64,000 nt of DNA from Pinus tabuliformis (lineage: Eukaryota > Streptophyta > Pinopsida > Pinales > Pinaceae), in assembly GCA_031772625.1 (NCBI GenBank), contig CM062814.1, positions 360,875,750-360,939,749 on the forward strand, given 5' to 3'. The notes under the pieces are model-generated. The model saw only the letters and a list, made by a program, of their open reading frames with translations. It did not search any database and was not told where the DNA came from. Below, piece after piece: positions 1-11,085 of this stretch. Positions within the stretch are counted from its first letter, which is position 1. Each line of letters begins with the position of its first letter. A program made the position numbers and the translations under genes.

Positions 1-325
1 TCAAATCCTCATAACTCCAAGCAAATACATCTTGGAATTCTTTCAACAAATCAATGTACTTGGGTTTTTGATCAGGTGGTAAATTTCTGGACAATTTGAT
101 CATTTTGGGATTCTCTGCTGTCCCAATGTTGTGTTCTTCTATAGCAGTGTTCAATGGTTGTAATTTTGGCTTTCTGGGAACATCATTGGCGTCAAACATG
201 TCTTCTAATGGGGTTAGGCCCGCAGGCAGAAAATTATCCTTCAGGTCAATGATCTCTGCCTCTGTTTTGGCCATTTCCTCCAAATGCATTTGTTTCAGCT
301 GCTCTATGTTTGTTTTGTCAAAACA
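1..325 (-). pseudogene. G1 reverse transcriptase, N-terminal leader only
   Basis: In the frame that begins inside the end of the RNase H ORF, the minus strand reads a continuous stretch ending with DLLKEFQDVFAWSYEDL at the window edge. This is the conserved segment just upstream of the RT palm in Tat/Ogre-type pol proteins. It follows a change of reading frame from the RNase H ORF, whose own frame stops at 304, so a frameshift separates the two. The catalytic core is outside the window. Confidence 0.65.
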
Positions 326-1047
326 GTGGGGTTTAGGATTTGTTTGGCCATTGTAGTTGTTACAGCCTGCTGGTTTTCATTTGTTTGTTGTTGGACATCG
401 TTGATAGCATCCGTGTCAATGTTGATATTAGAGAACTCATGCTCAAGGGTGAGGAAATTGTTGATCTGGGCGTCATTTTCAAATACTTGCCAATCTTTCA
501 CGTTGTTTGGGACAGTGGGCCTATGTTTTATTTCGGCTGTGAAGTGGTGGCCTGGCTCAAATGGAAGCTTACATGTACTAGCAAAAGTGGCTAGGCTGTG
601 TGCATGAATGTTATGCTCTCTTGAAATTTTGGCCAGTTTGAATTCAGTAAATGCATTGAGTATATTAGTGGCAGCAGTTCTATAGGCCCTCATTCTATTG
701 TCATTGGTAACAAAATTACCTTTCATCTGTTGTATGATTAAGTCAGTGTCTCCTAAAATAGACACCTTTGCAGCTCCTAGAGCTTTGAGCAGTTTAAGGC
801 CTAAAAGCAGAGCCTCATACTCTGTCATGTTATTCGTGCATTTGAAATTCAGTATGTAGGTATGACCTTCCGCATGATTGTTATGTGTATTGTGAATCCA
901 CACACCTGCCCCTGCTCCTAACTTGTTGACAGAACCATCAAACTCTAAATACCATGTGATTTCTTGCTTGTGGTTTGTGCCAAGAGTTTCAGCTATGTTA
1001 GGATTAGGGGGAGCTGAAATTTCTGTTTGGGGAGTTTCTTCTATCAT
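304..1047 (-). CDS. G1 RNase H domain (RVT_3 / archaeal-like type)
   Basis: A 247-codon open frame. Residues about 32-157 form an RNase H fold of the kind found as a second RNase H in plant Tat elements. The Asp of LEFDGS (residue 37), the Glu of MTEYEAL (76) and the Asp of GDTDL (100) are present. The fourth acidic position, normally in an ADALA-like motif, reads AHSLA, with His near 150. The role is to degrade the RNA strand of the RNA:DNA hybrid during reverse transcription. The unusual point is its place: it lies directly after the protease and before the RT leader, whereas the usual Gypsy RNase H follows RT. The frame is open but ends at a frame change into RT. Confidence 0.75.
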   Translation of the reverse strand: MIEETPQTEISAPPNPNIAETLGTNHKQEITWYLEFDGSVNKLGAGAGVWIHNTHNNHAEGHTYILNFKCTNNMTEYEALLLGLKLLKALGAAKVSILGDTDLIIQQMKGNFVTNDNRMRAYRTAATNILNAFTEFKLAKISREHNIHAHSLATFASTCKLPFEPGHHFTAEIKHRPTVPNNVKDWQVFENDAQINNFLTLEHEFSNINIDTDAINDVQQQTNENQQAVTTTMAKQILNPTVLTKQT

Positions 1048-1113
1048 GCTGGTTGCATTAATCGTTGTGACAGTCTCATGGGTATATGCAGCCGATTTTT
1101 CATTGATTTGTGC

Positions 1114-1848
1114 TCATTGTTCTAAAGCCAACGGCTCATCATTAGTTAGAGAATTTGTATTATCATTAAACGAAATAAAAGAATCCATATCAGAATGGAT
1201 TGAGTAAATGGGAAAATTTTCAAGCTTACTCTCACTACTCACCACATATTTCATGAGGATTTCTTTGTACAGTCTCTTTGGTTGCCCAAAGACCGAAATA
1301 GTAGCATAGGAGAGGTCTAGTTGAAGGGATTCTTGGAGCTTTGCTCCCCATGATCTTGATAGGAGCATACCATATTTTGGTGGGATGTCAGCCACCACCA
1401 CGTCCATGAGGATGGTCTTATTGGGATATTGGACTAAGGAGACACACAAGTCTTTGATGAGGCCTAAACACTTGACTTGACTTGAGTCAAATGAGTACAA
1501 ATCTTTGTAGGGTCTTGCAATATCAAGGTTCAGCTTTTCCATAACTGCTTTGGGCATCAGATCGTGTGATGCTCCTGAGTCAAACATAGCGTTGTTCAGA
1601 ACCCTGTCATGTATATGCAAACTGACATAAAAGGGTGGAATAGGTCCATATGTTGATTTTCCATTAACTTCTGGGCCAAACAACAGTTCAGGGGTATCAT
1701 CCAGGACATTTACATCGTCCTTATTCTCTGGGATTTGAAGTGATCTTTGAATTTTTTGCCTATATACATCATGTTTGGCAAGTTCTGAGAGGGGTATGGA
1801 TATCTTCAACTTGGCTATTTTTGCCTCTAAATTAAATGGTTTTTCCAA
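1114..1848 (-). CDS. G1 retropepsin-like aspartic protease
   Basis: An open frame of 244 codons on the minus strand. The catalytic motif is FDSGASHDLMP (Asp at about residue 90), followed by hydrophobic strands and a second conserved region near SRSWGAKL, as in plant Gypsy proteases. It would cut the Gag-Pol polyprotein. The N-terminal ~60 residues look like the gag-to-protease linker. The frame overlaps the end of gag by about 20 bases, consistent with a frameshifted or decayed gag-pol junction. RNase H begins only about 66 bases downstream, so no RT is present between them. Confidence 0.8.
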   Translation of the reverse strand: MEKPFNLEAKIAKLKISIPLSELAKHDVYRQKIQRSLQIPENKDDVNVLDDTPELLFGPEVNGKSTYGPIPPFYVSLHIHDRVLNNAMFDSGASHDLMPKAVMEKLNLDIARPYKDLYSFDSSQVKCLGLIKDLCVSLVQYPNKTILMDVVVADIPPKYGMLLSRSWGAKLQESLQLDLSYATISVFGQPKRLYKEILMKYVVSSESKLENFPIYSIHSDMDSFISFNDNTNSLTNDEPLALEQ

Positions 1849-3475
1849 TGGAGTCTTGGTATTGATGCTGGTAGTTTTTTCTGTTTCATTTGAATTATCA
1901 GCATTTTGCTCTTTTTTATCAGTGTTATGGGAATTTCTTCTACAGTTACTCGATGCGGATTTGGGAAAGCTGTATCGGTTGGTTCTGTTATGACAACCTT
2001 GCTCTTAATCTTGTTGGGTTGTTTTCCATCCTTTATTTTGTTAGGTTCAGAAATGTCAATGGTTCTAGTTCTCAGCTTGTATTTTTTGTGTACTTCATAC
2101 ACAGCAGTATCATATCCTTGTTTAGAATCAAAAGACTCACCAGACTTAGTCTGAAATTGACTAAAGTTATGTTCATCTTGGTCTTCTTGGCTCAGAAAAG
2201 TCTGATGCTCACCCTTTAGATCCATCAGATTCATATGAGTTTCTTCTATTTTCTCATTGGATGTAGATCCTTGAACATAATTATCTTGAAAAGGGGGTCT
2301 TATGTCATGGTCTGGGCTTGACCTACCAACATTTGTGTTCTGCGTTTTCCTAAAATTTGGGTTCCTTATGGTATTGGACTGTTGCCCTTCCCATGATGAT
2401 CTTCTCTCAACATTTTCTACTCTTTCTCCCAGCCTTTGTAGGCCACTGATAATCGCATCAAGCTTGTGATCAAAGGCTGAGGGTTCTTCCTTAAAGGTGG
2501 TTCTTCTTTCCATTATGGCTCTGTTTCTTTTGGCAATTAGGTTATCCTCTACGCTGACAGCAACATTTTGCATGTCTGCAAGGGTCTGAGGAGCTCTTTC
2601 TTTCAACTGGTATGCCATATCTGGGTCGAATCCATCAGGGAATTTATACAAGGCAAGGTTTGGTGGGGGTCTCAAGTTCTGTGGTATTGCGTTATAGACA
2701 TTGTTGAACCTTGCACAGTACTCCAAGACAGTCTCTGAGGACCTCTTTTAATTGTATCATATTCAGCTAGTATGTGCAAGGGGTCTTTCTTTTTCTCCCA
2801 TATGTTGGTAAAGGATTGGTAAAGCTCATCTGGAGTAGTTATGGAATTTGCAGCAAGTGATCTAAACCAAGTTCTTACATCATCGGTTAAACTTTGAACA
2901 AAAACTCTCATTCTCACGCTATCATCATCTATCTTGTAGTTTTCCAAATAGTCTTGCATCTTTTTGGTATGTTGAAGGGCTGTGAAAGGACGGTACTGTC
3001 AAAATAGGTAATTTTAGATTGGTACTCCTGAGGTAAAGCCTTGGGATTAGCAGGCAATTGCAGGGGTGCATATCTATTAGCCATATTGGTAGGGATAAGT
3101 TGGACGACGAGGATAACAGGCACAACAGGGATAACTGGGATAACAGAAGTAACTGGAACAACAGTTGTGGTTTTTCTAGTATGTGCAGTGAATGGAGGTG
3201 GGGATGATGAATAAGGGGGAGTAGGGGTTGAACGAAATAAAACCTTAACAGGAGTTGGAACACAACTCGGAGGAGCTGCTTCAGGACTCAAATCAGCAAA
3301 ATATTGTCTTTGCTCTTGCTTCCTAAGGATCTTTGGGATTAGGTTTGGATTTTCAAAAACAGCTGGAGGGTCTGGATCTGGATTTGACCTTATATATCGT
3401 GGATTCTTCTTGGGAGCCAGTTTCCGAATGTTGTTTCTTGGTATTTTTATGGGAATATTTTTGAAATTGGCAAGG
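1827..3475 (-). pseudogene. G1 gag, split by frameshifts
   Basis: Three minus-strand open stretches together read as a gag protein. A Pro/Val-rich N-terminal part lies at about 3475-2929. A retrotransposon gag domain at about 2959-2672 contains FVQSLTDDVRTWFRSL. A long hydrophilic C-terminal part runs from 2726 to 1827. The frames change near 2930 and 2700-2730, so the copy is broken. No CCHC zinc knuckle was seen. No clear ATG marks the start; the N-terminal frame is open upstream of the first candidate start to about 3475. It would have formed the virus-like particle. Confidence 0.65.
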
Positions 3476-3697
3476 AACTGTCAGATTTTGAAATGGTTGT
3501 GTATAGCTTAAAACTAGCATGAATATTGACTGAAGCAGCTTGTATTTGCTTCTGTTAATGTAAAACAGGAACAGTTTCAAAGGCTTCCTGGCTGACATTC
3601 AGGCTTCATCTATAGTTTTAAGGGATATACAACAATTAGAAATCAATTTGCTCAGTGGATTTTTCCAACCTTCTTAGTGAAATTAACTGAGGATGTT

Positions 3698-3714
3698 CCC
3701 CAGTGGAGTCGCCA
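3698..3714 (-). other. G1 primer-binding site
   Basis: The minus strand reads TGGCGACTCCACTGGGG three bases inside the LTR edge. It starts with TGG, as expected for pairing with the CCA end of a tRNA, and its form resembles the sites of Tat/Ogre elements. Confidence 0.75.
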
Positions 3715-4557
3715 TTATGTTATCACTCAGGTTGTCCCCTAGGTCTGAGTAAAGGGATATGGCCGAGGTAACCACAAACCAACTTTGGACTGCAGGTTCT
3801 AGCCCACTTGCAGTCAGAGAGGGCTCTCTCTTTATGATTTAGCTTTGTTGATGATGATTTTAGGCTAGCTATTTAATTCAGGGATTTTTGTTTGTGTTTT
3901 GTTTGTGCTTTGGTGGGAAAATTGATGTTTTCAAGTAAAGAGGCAAGTGTAGTGTGAAAGTTTTGAACCATTGGGCATGGAGTCAAGGAAGTATGACTGC
4001 TGGTGCATTTTCTTGGTCACATGAGGAATAAGGAGCAAGGTGGCTGCACATGGGACAATTTTCCAAATTTTAAAGGATGGAAAGAATGCTAAGGAAGGAG
4101 AGGCAATTAAGAATCTCTCAGTTAGCTTAACAGAGAAAAGTGGATGATTTCTATCTAAGGGCAGTAAAGAATCCCTAGATAACTGTCAAACACATGTGAA
4201 TAAGAGTAAATATGAGCCATAAGGAATTCATATTCATGTGCAGTTCATTTCAGATGAAAAAACATAAAGAAATAGCAGAAATTGTGCCTAGAGTGCAGTT
4301 AAACAAGTTCTAAGCTAATCTTTCTTTTTGCTATTTAGACGGTCAAAAATGCAAACAGAGATAAGAGGCACTTATTGATTCATGTTGCAGCACAAGAATT
4401 CCATCATTCAGTCTCCAGAGACCATTAACAACACATCAGGCTATCTTTCTTCCAATCTCTTCAGTAATCTTTGATTAAAGAAAGGTATCAGACATATAGT
4501 GCGAGTCTCTAATGAAACGTTATCAATCAACCAACCCTTGAAACAATACAGAGGGTG

Positions 4558-4567
4558 GTATATATAG
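4558..4567 (-). promoter_or_regulatory. TATA-like box in G1 LTR
   Basis: The minus strand reads CCCTATATATACC here, inside the LTR and about 840 bases before its end. This is a plausible core promoter for the G1 transcript. The position of the transcription start is inferred. Confidence 0.4.
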
Positions 4568-5188
4568 GGAAGATTCTCCAAAATTGTTTATTACAGCTGT
4601 AACCGAAACAGGTCTGAAAGTAAACGATTACTTTAACCTAAACTTATAAATGCAAAAAAATATCTATGAGCTGCACTAAGGGCAGCCGTATCAAAACTGA
4701 ATCAATGTGTTATCCTCAGTGGCTTGGTGTAGTGCTTCTGTAATAACTGCGCATGGACTTCTACTCCATTGTAGTTCAGTGGCTTTAAGTGCTTTAACTG
4801 TGATTTGAGAGCTGGGATGGGCTTACACCTCCTGACTTGACTCTGCTGGAGGCCAATTAATGCTGACCTGCCTTGGGAACTGAAAATTTCCATTAAAAAA
4901 TTAGTTGATACTCTTTGCCACTTCATCTCTCCTCTGATACTCTTTGACAAATGAATTGAGCTGGTTTCTCTCTCGCTGCGGGTCAAATAAAAACTTAATG
5001 GTCACTGTTCGACCCTCTGTTTTCGTCTTTGCATCCCTCGCAAAGAAAACGGGTCATTCGGTGCCTTTTGGGCTTGCTGGGGGTTGCGCAATGAGGGATT
5101 TTCCATTTCGGCCTCCTAAGCATGATTTTCGCCTTTCACCTCAAAAATTGATGACGACGTCAGCATGAGTCAGTGGGTGGGACCATGG

Positions 5189-5307
5189 TACGGTGGATGA
5201 TGTGGCAGGATGACATGAGTAGGTTGACGTTAGCATGTACGGTGGATGACGTGGCAGGGATGACTCAGCAGGAGGCTGATGTTGTGCAGGTGATGTGGCA
5301 CGATGAC
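5189..5307. repeat. ~49-bp imperfect tandem repeat inside G1 LTR
   Basis: The phrase TACGGTGGATGATGTGGCAG at 5189 recurs at 5238 with few changes, and a weaker third copy (AGGTGATGTGGCA) begins near 5288. The spacing is about 49 bases. Confidence 0.7.
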
Positions 5308-5764
5308 TCAACAGGTACGTAGGACAGGATAGGTGACATGGGGCGCGCGTACAGAAGGCAGAAAGTGGTTTCATCAGACCACTTTCTGTACGGGGGCAGT
5401 ATCCATCATAGCGACTCCGATGCAATAGGAAGTGGACAAGTGTCTTTAGGTGTGGCAGAAAAACCGCCTCACCATCAGAAGCTAACGGCCGAGCAGCGGG
5501 GCGCCTCCGAAATCACCGAGAGCCGTTGGATGGGGAGGGCTTGATCCGATGGTGGATGGAGGGCGGAGCTCGTGGGGGAATAATGGACGAGCGCGAATAT
5601 TTGGTTTTTGATATAGCGCGGTGGGGAGGGTGAAAACTTTAGGAAAATGCAAGTTTTCGTGGGTGTTAAACGAGCGGGGGTTGAATATATATGAACAAAA
5701 CTTTAGGATAAGGGTGAAGAAGTGGGTTTTGTAGGTTTAGGGTTAGGGGAAAAGGTTGTTAACA

Positions 5765-7783
5765 TGACCAGGTGTCACACCAACTCCTGTTAGGACGCGG
5801 ATGGGTTCATGATAGTCCCAGGTGGACTATTATGTCCCATAACTGATAAATACATAGCTATAGTGCTAGAGGGTGGGGTATGTATATAGGGGAATTATTT
5901 AACATAGATTTTGTAGGGGAAGGGGAAATAGACAGGGGGTTATATAATATAGTCAGGAGTTAATATGGAGATGATGAGAAAGCGCTAAGGTAAGGAACCT
6001 TAGGCCATTTTGGGTGAATAGGAATTTATAACAGAAGAATAGAAATCCTTGAGTGAGGCAGATCTTCACCAAGGCCAATGATGTGGGAAATGATGACTAA
6101 GAGGCATCAAGCAAATCTTGACCTCTTTGGGAAAATTAGTGAGTGATTTGGGGAATAAGAATGAAAAGGGGAGTTAGTTATGTCCAACTTGACTTCCTCC
6201 AGATGAAAAACTGCATCATGACTGTGATCTGAAAGGATATAACACTTAGAAACACAAAATTTATCATGAATCATCATTTTGCAACCTCAAAAACTACCTA
6301 CCCAGCCTACCATCCTAACATTTTTTCTTTTCTTTGGTTTGGGTGCACTTAGGCTTGCAGACCCATCTTTACAAATTTTTCTTTTTTCTGTTATCCTATC
6401 TAGGTCTACACTTATTTCTGCCAAGGGCCCAGATTAAGTAGTTGGGCTCCTTTGATTCTCTACCTATCTACAAATCTGCCAAGATTAAACTGCTAGGACA
6501 GATATCATTCTCTATATTCTAAAACAGGAAATTGAAACCTAGGGAGACCAAGGTTAAGTTGTTTGGCCCTCCCTTTTATAGAACAAAAATGGTTGAGTCA
6601 TAAAAATTGGAATTCAGCAGTGGCATTTGGATTGGCACACTTTCTTAGTATCTTCTTTAACCTCTTTTTGGAAATATGGAACACTGTAGCATGCAAAGTA
6701 TGACATATTTGGCATGTAAAAATGTCAATCATGAAAAATGAACACCTGTCGCAACAGGAGGCTAACATCCCCTACTTGCGAAAGAAAGAAATGTTGGATG
6801 CCAAATGTTCAACAACACGTGCTCAAACTCCAATGATCACCATAGTAGAAACCTCTAACTGCAAACACCAAATTTTTTTCGTGATCACGAAAACAACCAA
6901 CAGTTGATGCCAAACGGTCAGCAACTCGCCCTGCCATTCCAATTTTCACCATTGTGGAAAAACTTGACTGCATACAAGGGGAATCTACCTTCTTCACGAT
7001 AGAAATGAGCTATTTATTCCAAATAGACACTGCAATAGATGATGCCATGTGATTACATCATTAATAGATAGATTATTACATGATTCCCCTAAACTCTTCC
7101 ATTGTTTGTCATTCTCCAACATTCAAACTGTTGCACTTTCCAAAAAATCCATACCCACTCTAAGCTTTGACTAAATATGGTAGGCCCAAGAGTTTTTAGA
7201 GAATCAATCGTGGCATTTCTAAATAAATTTCCACGTCTTAGACCATTTTTTGAACATGTTGGTTGGGTGGAGTGTATTCGCAGGTTATAGGGGTATGACG
7301 ACGACATAGCTCTAGAATTTTCCATGAATTACAAGGAGGTTAAGTATGAGGTAGAAGGGCCAGTGGTGCATTTGAGAGAAGAAGAAATTGCGGAAGAGAC
7401 ATGGTTACCCAGACTGGACAATAGTGGTTTGCGCCCCCCCACCCGCCAACTTGATGGTCTACTATAATTCCTTAAGGAAGGTGAACAACTGCAGAAGATG
7501 TGTATAGGGTTTGACTGGACAAAATTAACACAACCATGGATAGATGTTACATTCCTTGTCTAGAGATATGTCATTATTTATTACCAGCACCTCCGGTTGT
7601 TAGACCACTTGCATCATGGTAGGTTCATTAACATGCCTCTATTTCTTACAAAAACCCTAGAGTATATGATCTGATCCGTGCAGAAATGAAATTGACCATT
7701 TGAAATCTTGTCCCACCATTTCCTCATTAATATTTTGGTAGTTAGTGTGTTATAGAGGGAAGGGAGAACATGGGATGAACTAG
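5765..7783. other. No gene recognised
   Basis: AT-rich sequence without a supported gene. One local feature is an imperfect ~110-bp tandem duplication at about 6793-6990, where two units both begin with GATGCCAAA. Short open stretches at 6722-6907 and 7089-7325 show no recognisable domain. Confidence 0.5.
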
Positions 7784-8577
7784 TTGAAAGGCGACTGCAT
7801 GTTGAAGTTTCCACCCCACCAAACAATGTCAACAGTTGCTACCCTGCCAAAGGATTCCCTGGAAGTTGCAACTCTGCCCCATGACATCCCAGATGAAAAA
7901 ATTCCCACGGAACCTTTCCATATGGTAGCCGAGTTGTCCAGTGTTGAAACTACGATGGTTTCTAAGGATTTTACTGCTAAATCCCCACAAACTGAAGATG
8001 AACAAGATAATGACAATGAACTAGAAATATTAGGGATAAAACCTACAACGAGAAGATTGAGAGGATACAGGAAGTGCCTAACAGTGGTGCCAAATTCCAA
8101 GAAAAATAGGAAAAATTGATGTCATGCTGCTCCAGTTCTTGAAACCCTCCCCATGGTTACATAAGAAACAACAGAAGAGAAAGACCAAGAGAAAGAGAAA
8201 AATAATCCACAAGATGCATTGATGGAAGAAGGAGTCAAGGAGCAAGTATGCATGTAACAAAGGCTTACAGGACAAGGATTAAGCAACCGTTCTGACACAA
8301 AAGAATAAGTTGAGAATGTTCCCTCCCCTGATTCTGACTATGAGTACATACAAGAAGTAGATGAGTGGTACAGAAAAAATGGCCTTGACTCAATTTCAAT
8401 GATGTATGGGGATGCTGAGGATGGCCAAGCAATGTCTTCCCAAGAAATTGCACCACCGGAATTGTTAATTGAACCACCAAAATTTACAACTGCACCATTA
8501 TAATTGACAGGTGCACCACTAGAATTGACAACTTCACCACCAGAATTAACGACTACACCACTAGAATTGACAAAGAA
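7784..8577 (+). pseudogene. Unrecognised acidic protein, decayed
   Basis: One reading frame runs from 7784 through 8577. The first 111 codons are fully open, and the rest is interrupted by only a handful of stops (TGA at 8117, then TAA and similar codons), so this looks like one former protein of at least 260 residues. It is rich in Glu/Asp and Ser/Thr, has the stretch VDEWYRKNGLDSISMMYGD, and ends in 7-residue repeats of the type APLELTT. I do not recognise a family. It could be a host gene relic, or a transposon-carried ORF given its neighbours. A GTAAGT at about 8593 could be a splice donor, but I could not fix an acceptor. Confidence 0.45.
8450..8575 (+). repeat. 21-bp coding minisatellite
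   Basis: About six units of 21 bases (the first is longer), encoding seven-residue repeats close to A/T/S-P-x-E-L-T-T. The unit length is a multiple of three and one frame reads through, so the array probably arose inside a coding sequence. Confidence 0.75.
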
Positions 8578-8846
8578 GTAGGTTGAAATCGTAAGTACCC
8601 TTTCAAATATTCCTTTTTATATTTCGTTGTTAAGGAGGAATAAAATGCTATGAAGAACAAACAACTACAAAACAAAGTTGAAACCTTAACAGATAAGCTC
8701 AGAAAATAATAATGTTTTGAAAGATTTAATTGCTTGGCCAAATTTTAGAGTCCCTACCCATTGGTGTCATAGATATACCTTCTCCAAGGGTCCAACAAAA
8801 TATACTCCTTGGCAAAAAATAGATTGATGAAATTGTTGTGCAAACG

Positions 8847-9247
8847 AAGGACCAAAAAATAGAGATGAAATTGGTTGAAGGAACAACTGTGAAAATAGAG
8901 GAACAAGAATAGGAGATGAAACTAAAAAGGGGAACTACAATAAAGATAAAGGAACAAAACCAAAGATGAAACTAAAAAAGGAAACAAGTTTCCAAATAGA
9001 GGATCAAGAACCAAAGATGAAACTGACCATAGACACTATAGTTCAAATAGAGAATCAGGAACCATATATCAAAGTAGCCAAAGACACTGCTATCCAAATA
9101 GAGGAAGGGGAATCAAAGGATAAATTAGCCATTTGTATACCGTCTTACAAGATAAAACTAATTCCCTTCCATCTGCACAAAAAATTAATTCGTGACCTTT
9201 GCAAGCCTTGGGAAAATATATATAAAGAAAGTGGAAGGAGAACATAA
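8847..9247 (+). pseudogene. Unrecognised protein with 17-residue repeats
   Basis: Five to six 51-base units encode a 17-residue repeat with the pattern K-L-x-x-x-T-x-x-Q-I-E-x-x-E-P-K-M. The last three units are fully open (frame 8966-9247), while upstream units carry stops and a small deletion. The repeat is amphipathic and charged, so coiled-coil or fibrous structure is plausible. The array ends in a unique tail (LHKKLIRDLCKPWENIY). It lies downstream of the acidic region in the same strand and probably belonged to the same gene. Function unknown. Confidence 0.45.
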
Positions 9248-9344
9248 AAACATAGTCGTCGAGTTGCAAATCAAGGTGTCCAAGATGTAAAATGATAAGA
9301 AACAACTCAGAAATATAATTGGTGGTGTGCTTACTTGTAGGGCT

Positions 9345-9830
9345 CCTTCAACCAATTACAATGTGTACTTGGCAGAAAGATTGTTGATGTTTATAAAGAG
9401 TGCTATCATAAACAATAATCGTTCCTAGGTTGAATACATAAATGGTTTTGTAGAAGCATACAAGGCTTGTACGAATTTGAAAAAAGACTTTCTCTCTGAA
9501 CTGTACCAACATAAATTTTTGTTATCTTATGACAAAAAGTGGAATCCCAACCCTTATGTAGGGGATGCCAAATTGAGAGCCTTTATATCATATTTGAGAA
9601 ATCAGATCAGTTGGGTGGAAGCTATTAACATTTTTAAACATAACTCTAAGAGAATTTTATGGGTTAGAGTAGAAAATGAAATACCAGAAGAAGTGATTAA
9701 ATAACATCAACAGTTGGCCAATTTGTTAGAGGAGGGAAGGGATATTTCTAGTAACAGGAAGCATACCATTGCATATTGCGCAACCCAAATTCAAGAATTG
9801 GAGAGTGCCGTAGCAAAAGGGATGTAAAGA
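9345..9830 (+). pseudogene. Unrecognised protein C-terminal part, decayed
   Basis: A single frame, with three or four stops, reads a helical-looking protein segment including LSELYQHKFLLSYDKKW and, further on, TQIQELESAVAKGM. The longest open piece is 9477-9704 (75 codons, starting with TTG, so not a real start). It is probably the continuation of the 17-residue-repeat protein after a frame change. No domain recognised. Confidence 0.4.
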
Positions 9831-10181
9831 AAAGTGGGATGCCTTGGGAAAACAAACCCAAAATAAATATCCATTTCACTACCTAAACTTAAATATAGCC
9901 TTAACAAGGGTTTCTCAATATATTATTTCCGTGGGACAATGTGGGAATAACTAGATCGGTCTTAGATTTCACTATCCAATGATCTGGATGCCAACAAGGA
10001 TATATAAAAAGTCTTATAGCCTGAGAAAAATAGAAGAGTTTGAATGTTGGAATGTTATTATGGAAATAGGACAGTATCTTCATCTTGGTGAAGCATAACA
10101 CAATGATTATTGGATCAACAATATTCATGAAAATTTCCCTTGATCCTTAGATTCATAGTGACCTTTGCCTTCTTGTTTATA
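9831..10181. other. No gene recognised
   Basis: AT-rich sequence between the decayed ORF region and the left 24-bp array. Nothing else seen. Confidence 0.5.
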
Positions 10182-10313
10182 TTTACTCGCTCACTATTGC
10201 TGACACTCTCCCACTCACCATTGCTGACACACTGGATCACCGTTACTCACACACTAGCTCACCATTGCTAACACTCATTTTCACTAGTGCGGAAACTCAT
10301 AGTAAGTAAACTC
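10182..10313 (+). repeat. Left 24-bp array of M1
   Basis: About five units of 22-24 bases; the clearest reads TTGCTGACACTC followed by a variable part and CACCA. Read forward, it matches the reverse complement of the right-hand array unit (TTGTGGAAACTC ... TTAACCA). Confidence 0.6.
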
Positions 10314-11085
10314 ATAATATTTGTTGTTGTAACATATATAATTTTCTAATACTATATCACCATTAGTAGACGACATATATAAAAAAATGGTAAAATTGAG
10401 TTTACATGTTTTCTTATAATTTTGTTACATTTCTGCTACAAGTTTTCTTACATTTCCATTTTTTTATTCTAATTTATATATCAGATTCATTATTAGACAC
10501 CAATGTATGAAATCATAGTGCAAGTATGGAACAAACCCATGAAATATATCTTCCATAACATAAAAAATAATCGATGTATTGAAAGAGTGAGTGTAAATGC
10601 ATGAATTTATTTACTGACCTTCAATAATGATTTAGACAACTTTCCCAAATTAGAAAACATATCCTCACCACCTATCAAACATTTATGAACATATTCAATA
10701 AAACAATAATACATTAAATACATGTAAGACACTAATAAATATTAAAATCAAATTGAAAACAAATGTATGAAACCAAACTTCAGAAACAATGCATTGCTGG
10801 AGTGATCACGACCTCACTTGTTAAGTTTTTCAAACTCAAATGGTTCATCTTCATCTGCAGTGATATTCAAATCAATTTCTAATCTTGCATTTAGTTTTCT
10901 TGTTTTTCTTCTCTTTTTGGGGCTCAAGAAATTGATCGTCCTCTTCAAAGATAACTCAAAATCACCCAACCCACACGTGAATTCATAATCCATACTATGA
11001 ATATTGTTGGCACCATCCTACATTTTTTTAACCAAAGAAATCAACTTTTCAATCCCGGTCAAAGTTGCAGGAAGATTGTTTCGAA
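10314..11085. other. No gene recognised; inside candidate M1
   Basis: AT-rich sequence between the left array and the transposase 3' end. On the minus strand, 10810-11080 could hold the last residues of the transposase reading frame or its 3' untranslated region (it has a Lys/Arg-rich stretch), but I could not join it to the frame. Confidence 0.4.

Larger units (their letters stand above)
1..5764 (-). mobile_element. G1: Tat-like Gypsy LTR retrotransposon, 5' half
   Basis: Read on the minus strand, a ~2 kb LTR is followed by a primer-binding site, gag, an aspartic protease, an RNase H domain and the N-terminal part of a reverse transcriptase, which leaves the window at base 1. The wording of the RT leader (VFAWSYEDL near bases 1-40) and an RNase H of the RVT_3 type resemble Tat-lineage Gypsy elements. 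The remaining RT, a second RNase H if present, integrase and the 3' LTR would lie to the left. Target duplication cannot be checked because only one end is visible. Coding parts carry frameshifts, so this copy is probably inactive. Confidence 0.8.
3718..5764 (-). repeat. G1 5' LTR (~2.05 kb)
   Basis: On the minus strand the LTR would begin TGTTAACAACC (5764 downward) and end GAGTGATAACA at 3718, next to the primer-binding site, giving TG...CA ends with matching terminal hexamers. The second LTR is outside the window, so the left end on the minus strand (5764) is inferred from the terminal motif only. A TATA-like TATATATA lies at about 4558-4567 and points into the element. Short ORFs in this stretch look spurious. 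Bases 5330-5620 are GC-rich. Confidence 0.55.

Noticed and set aside
304..1207. Plus-strand ORFs opposite the G1 RNase H and protease
   Set aside because: Antisense shadows without recognisable domains.
4702..5544. Several 68-94 codon ORFs inside the G1 LTR
   Set aside because: No domains, overlapping on both strands, and explained by the GC-rich part of the LTR and its tandem repeat.
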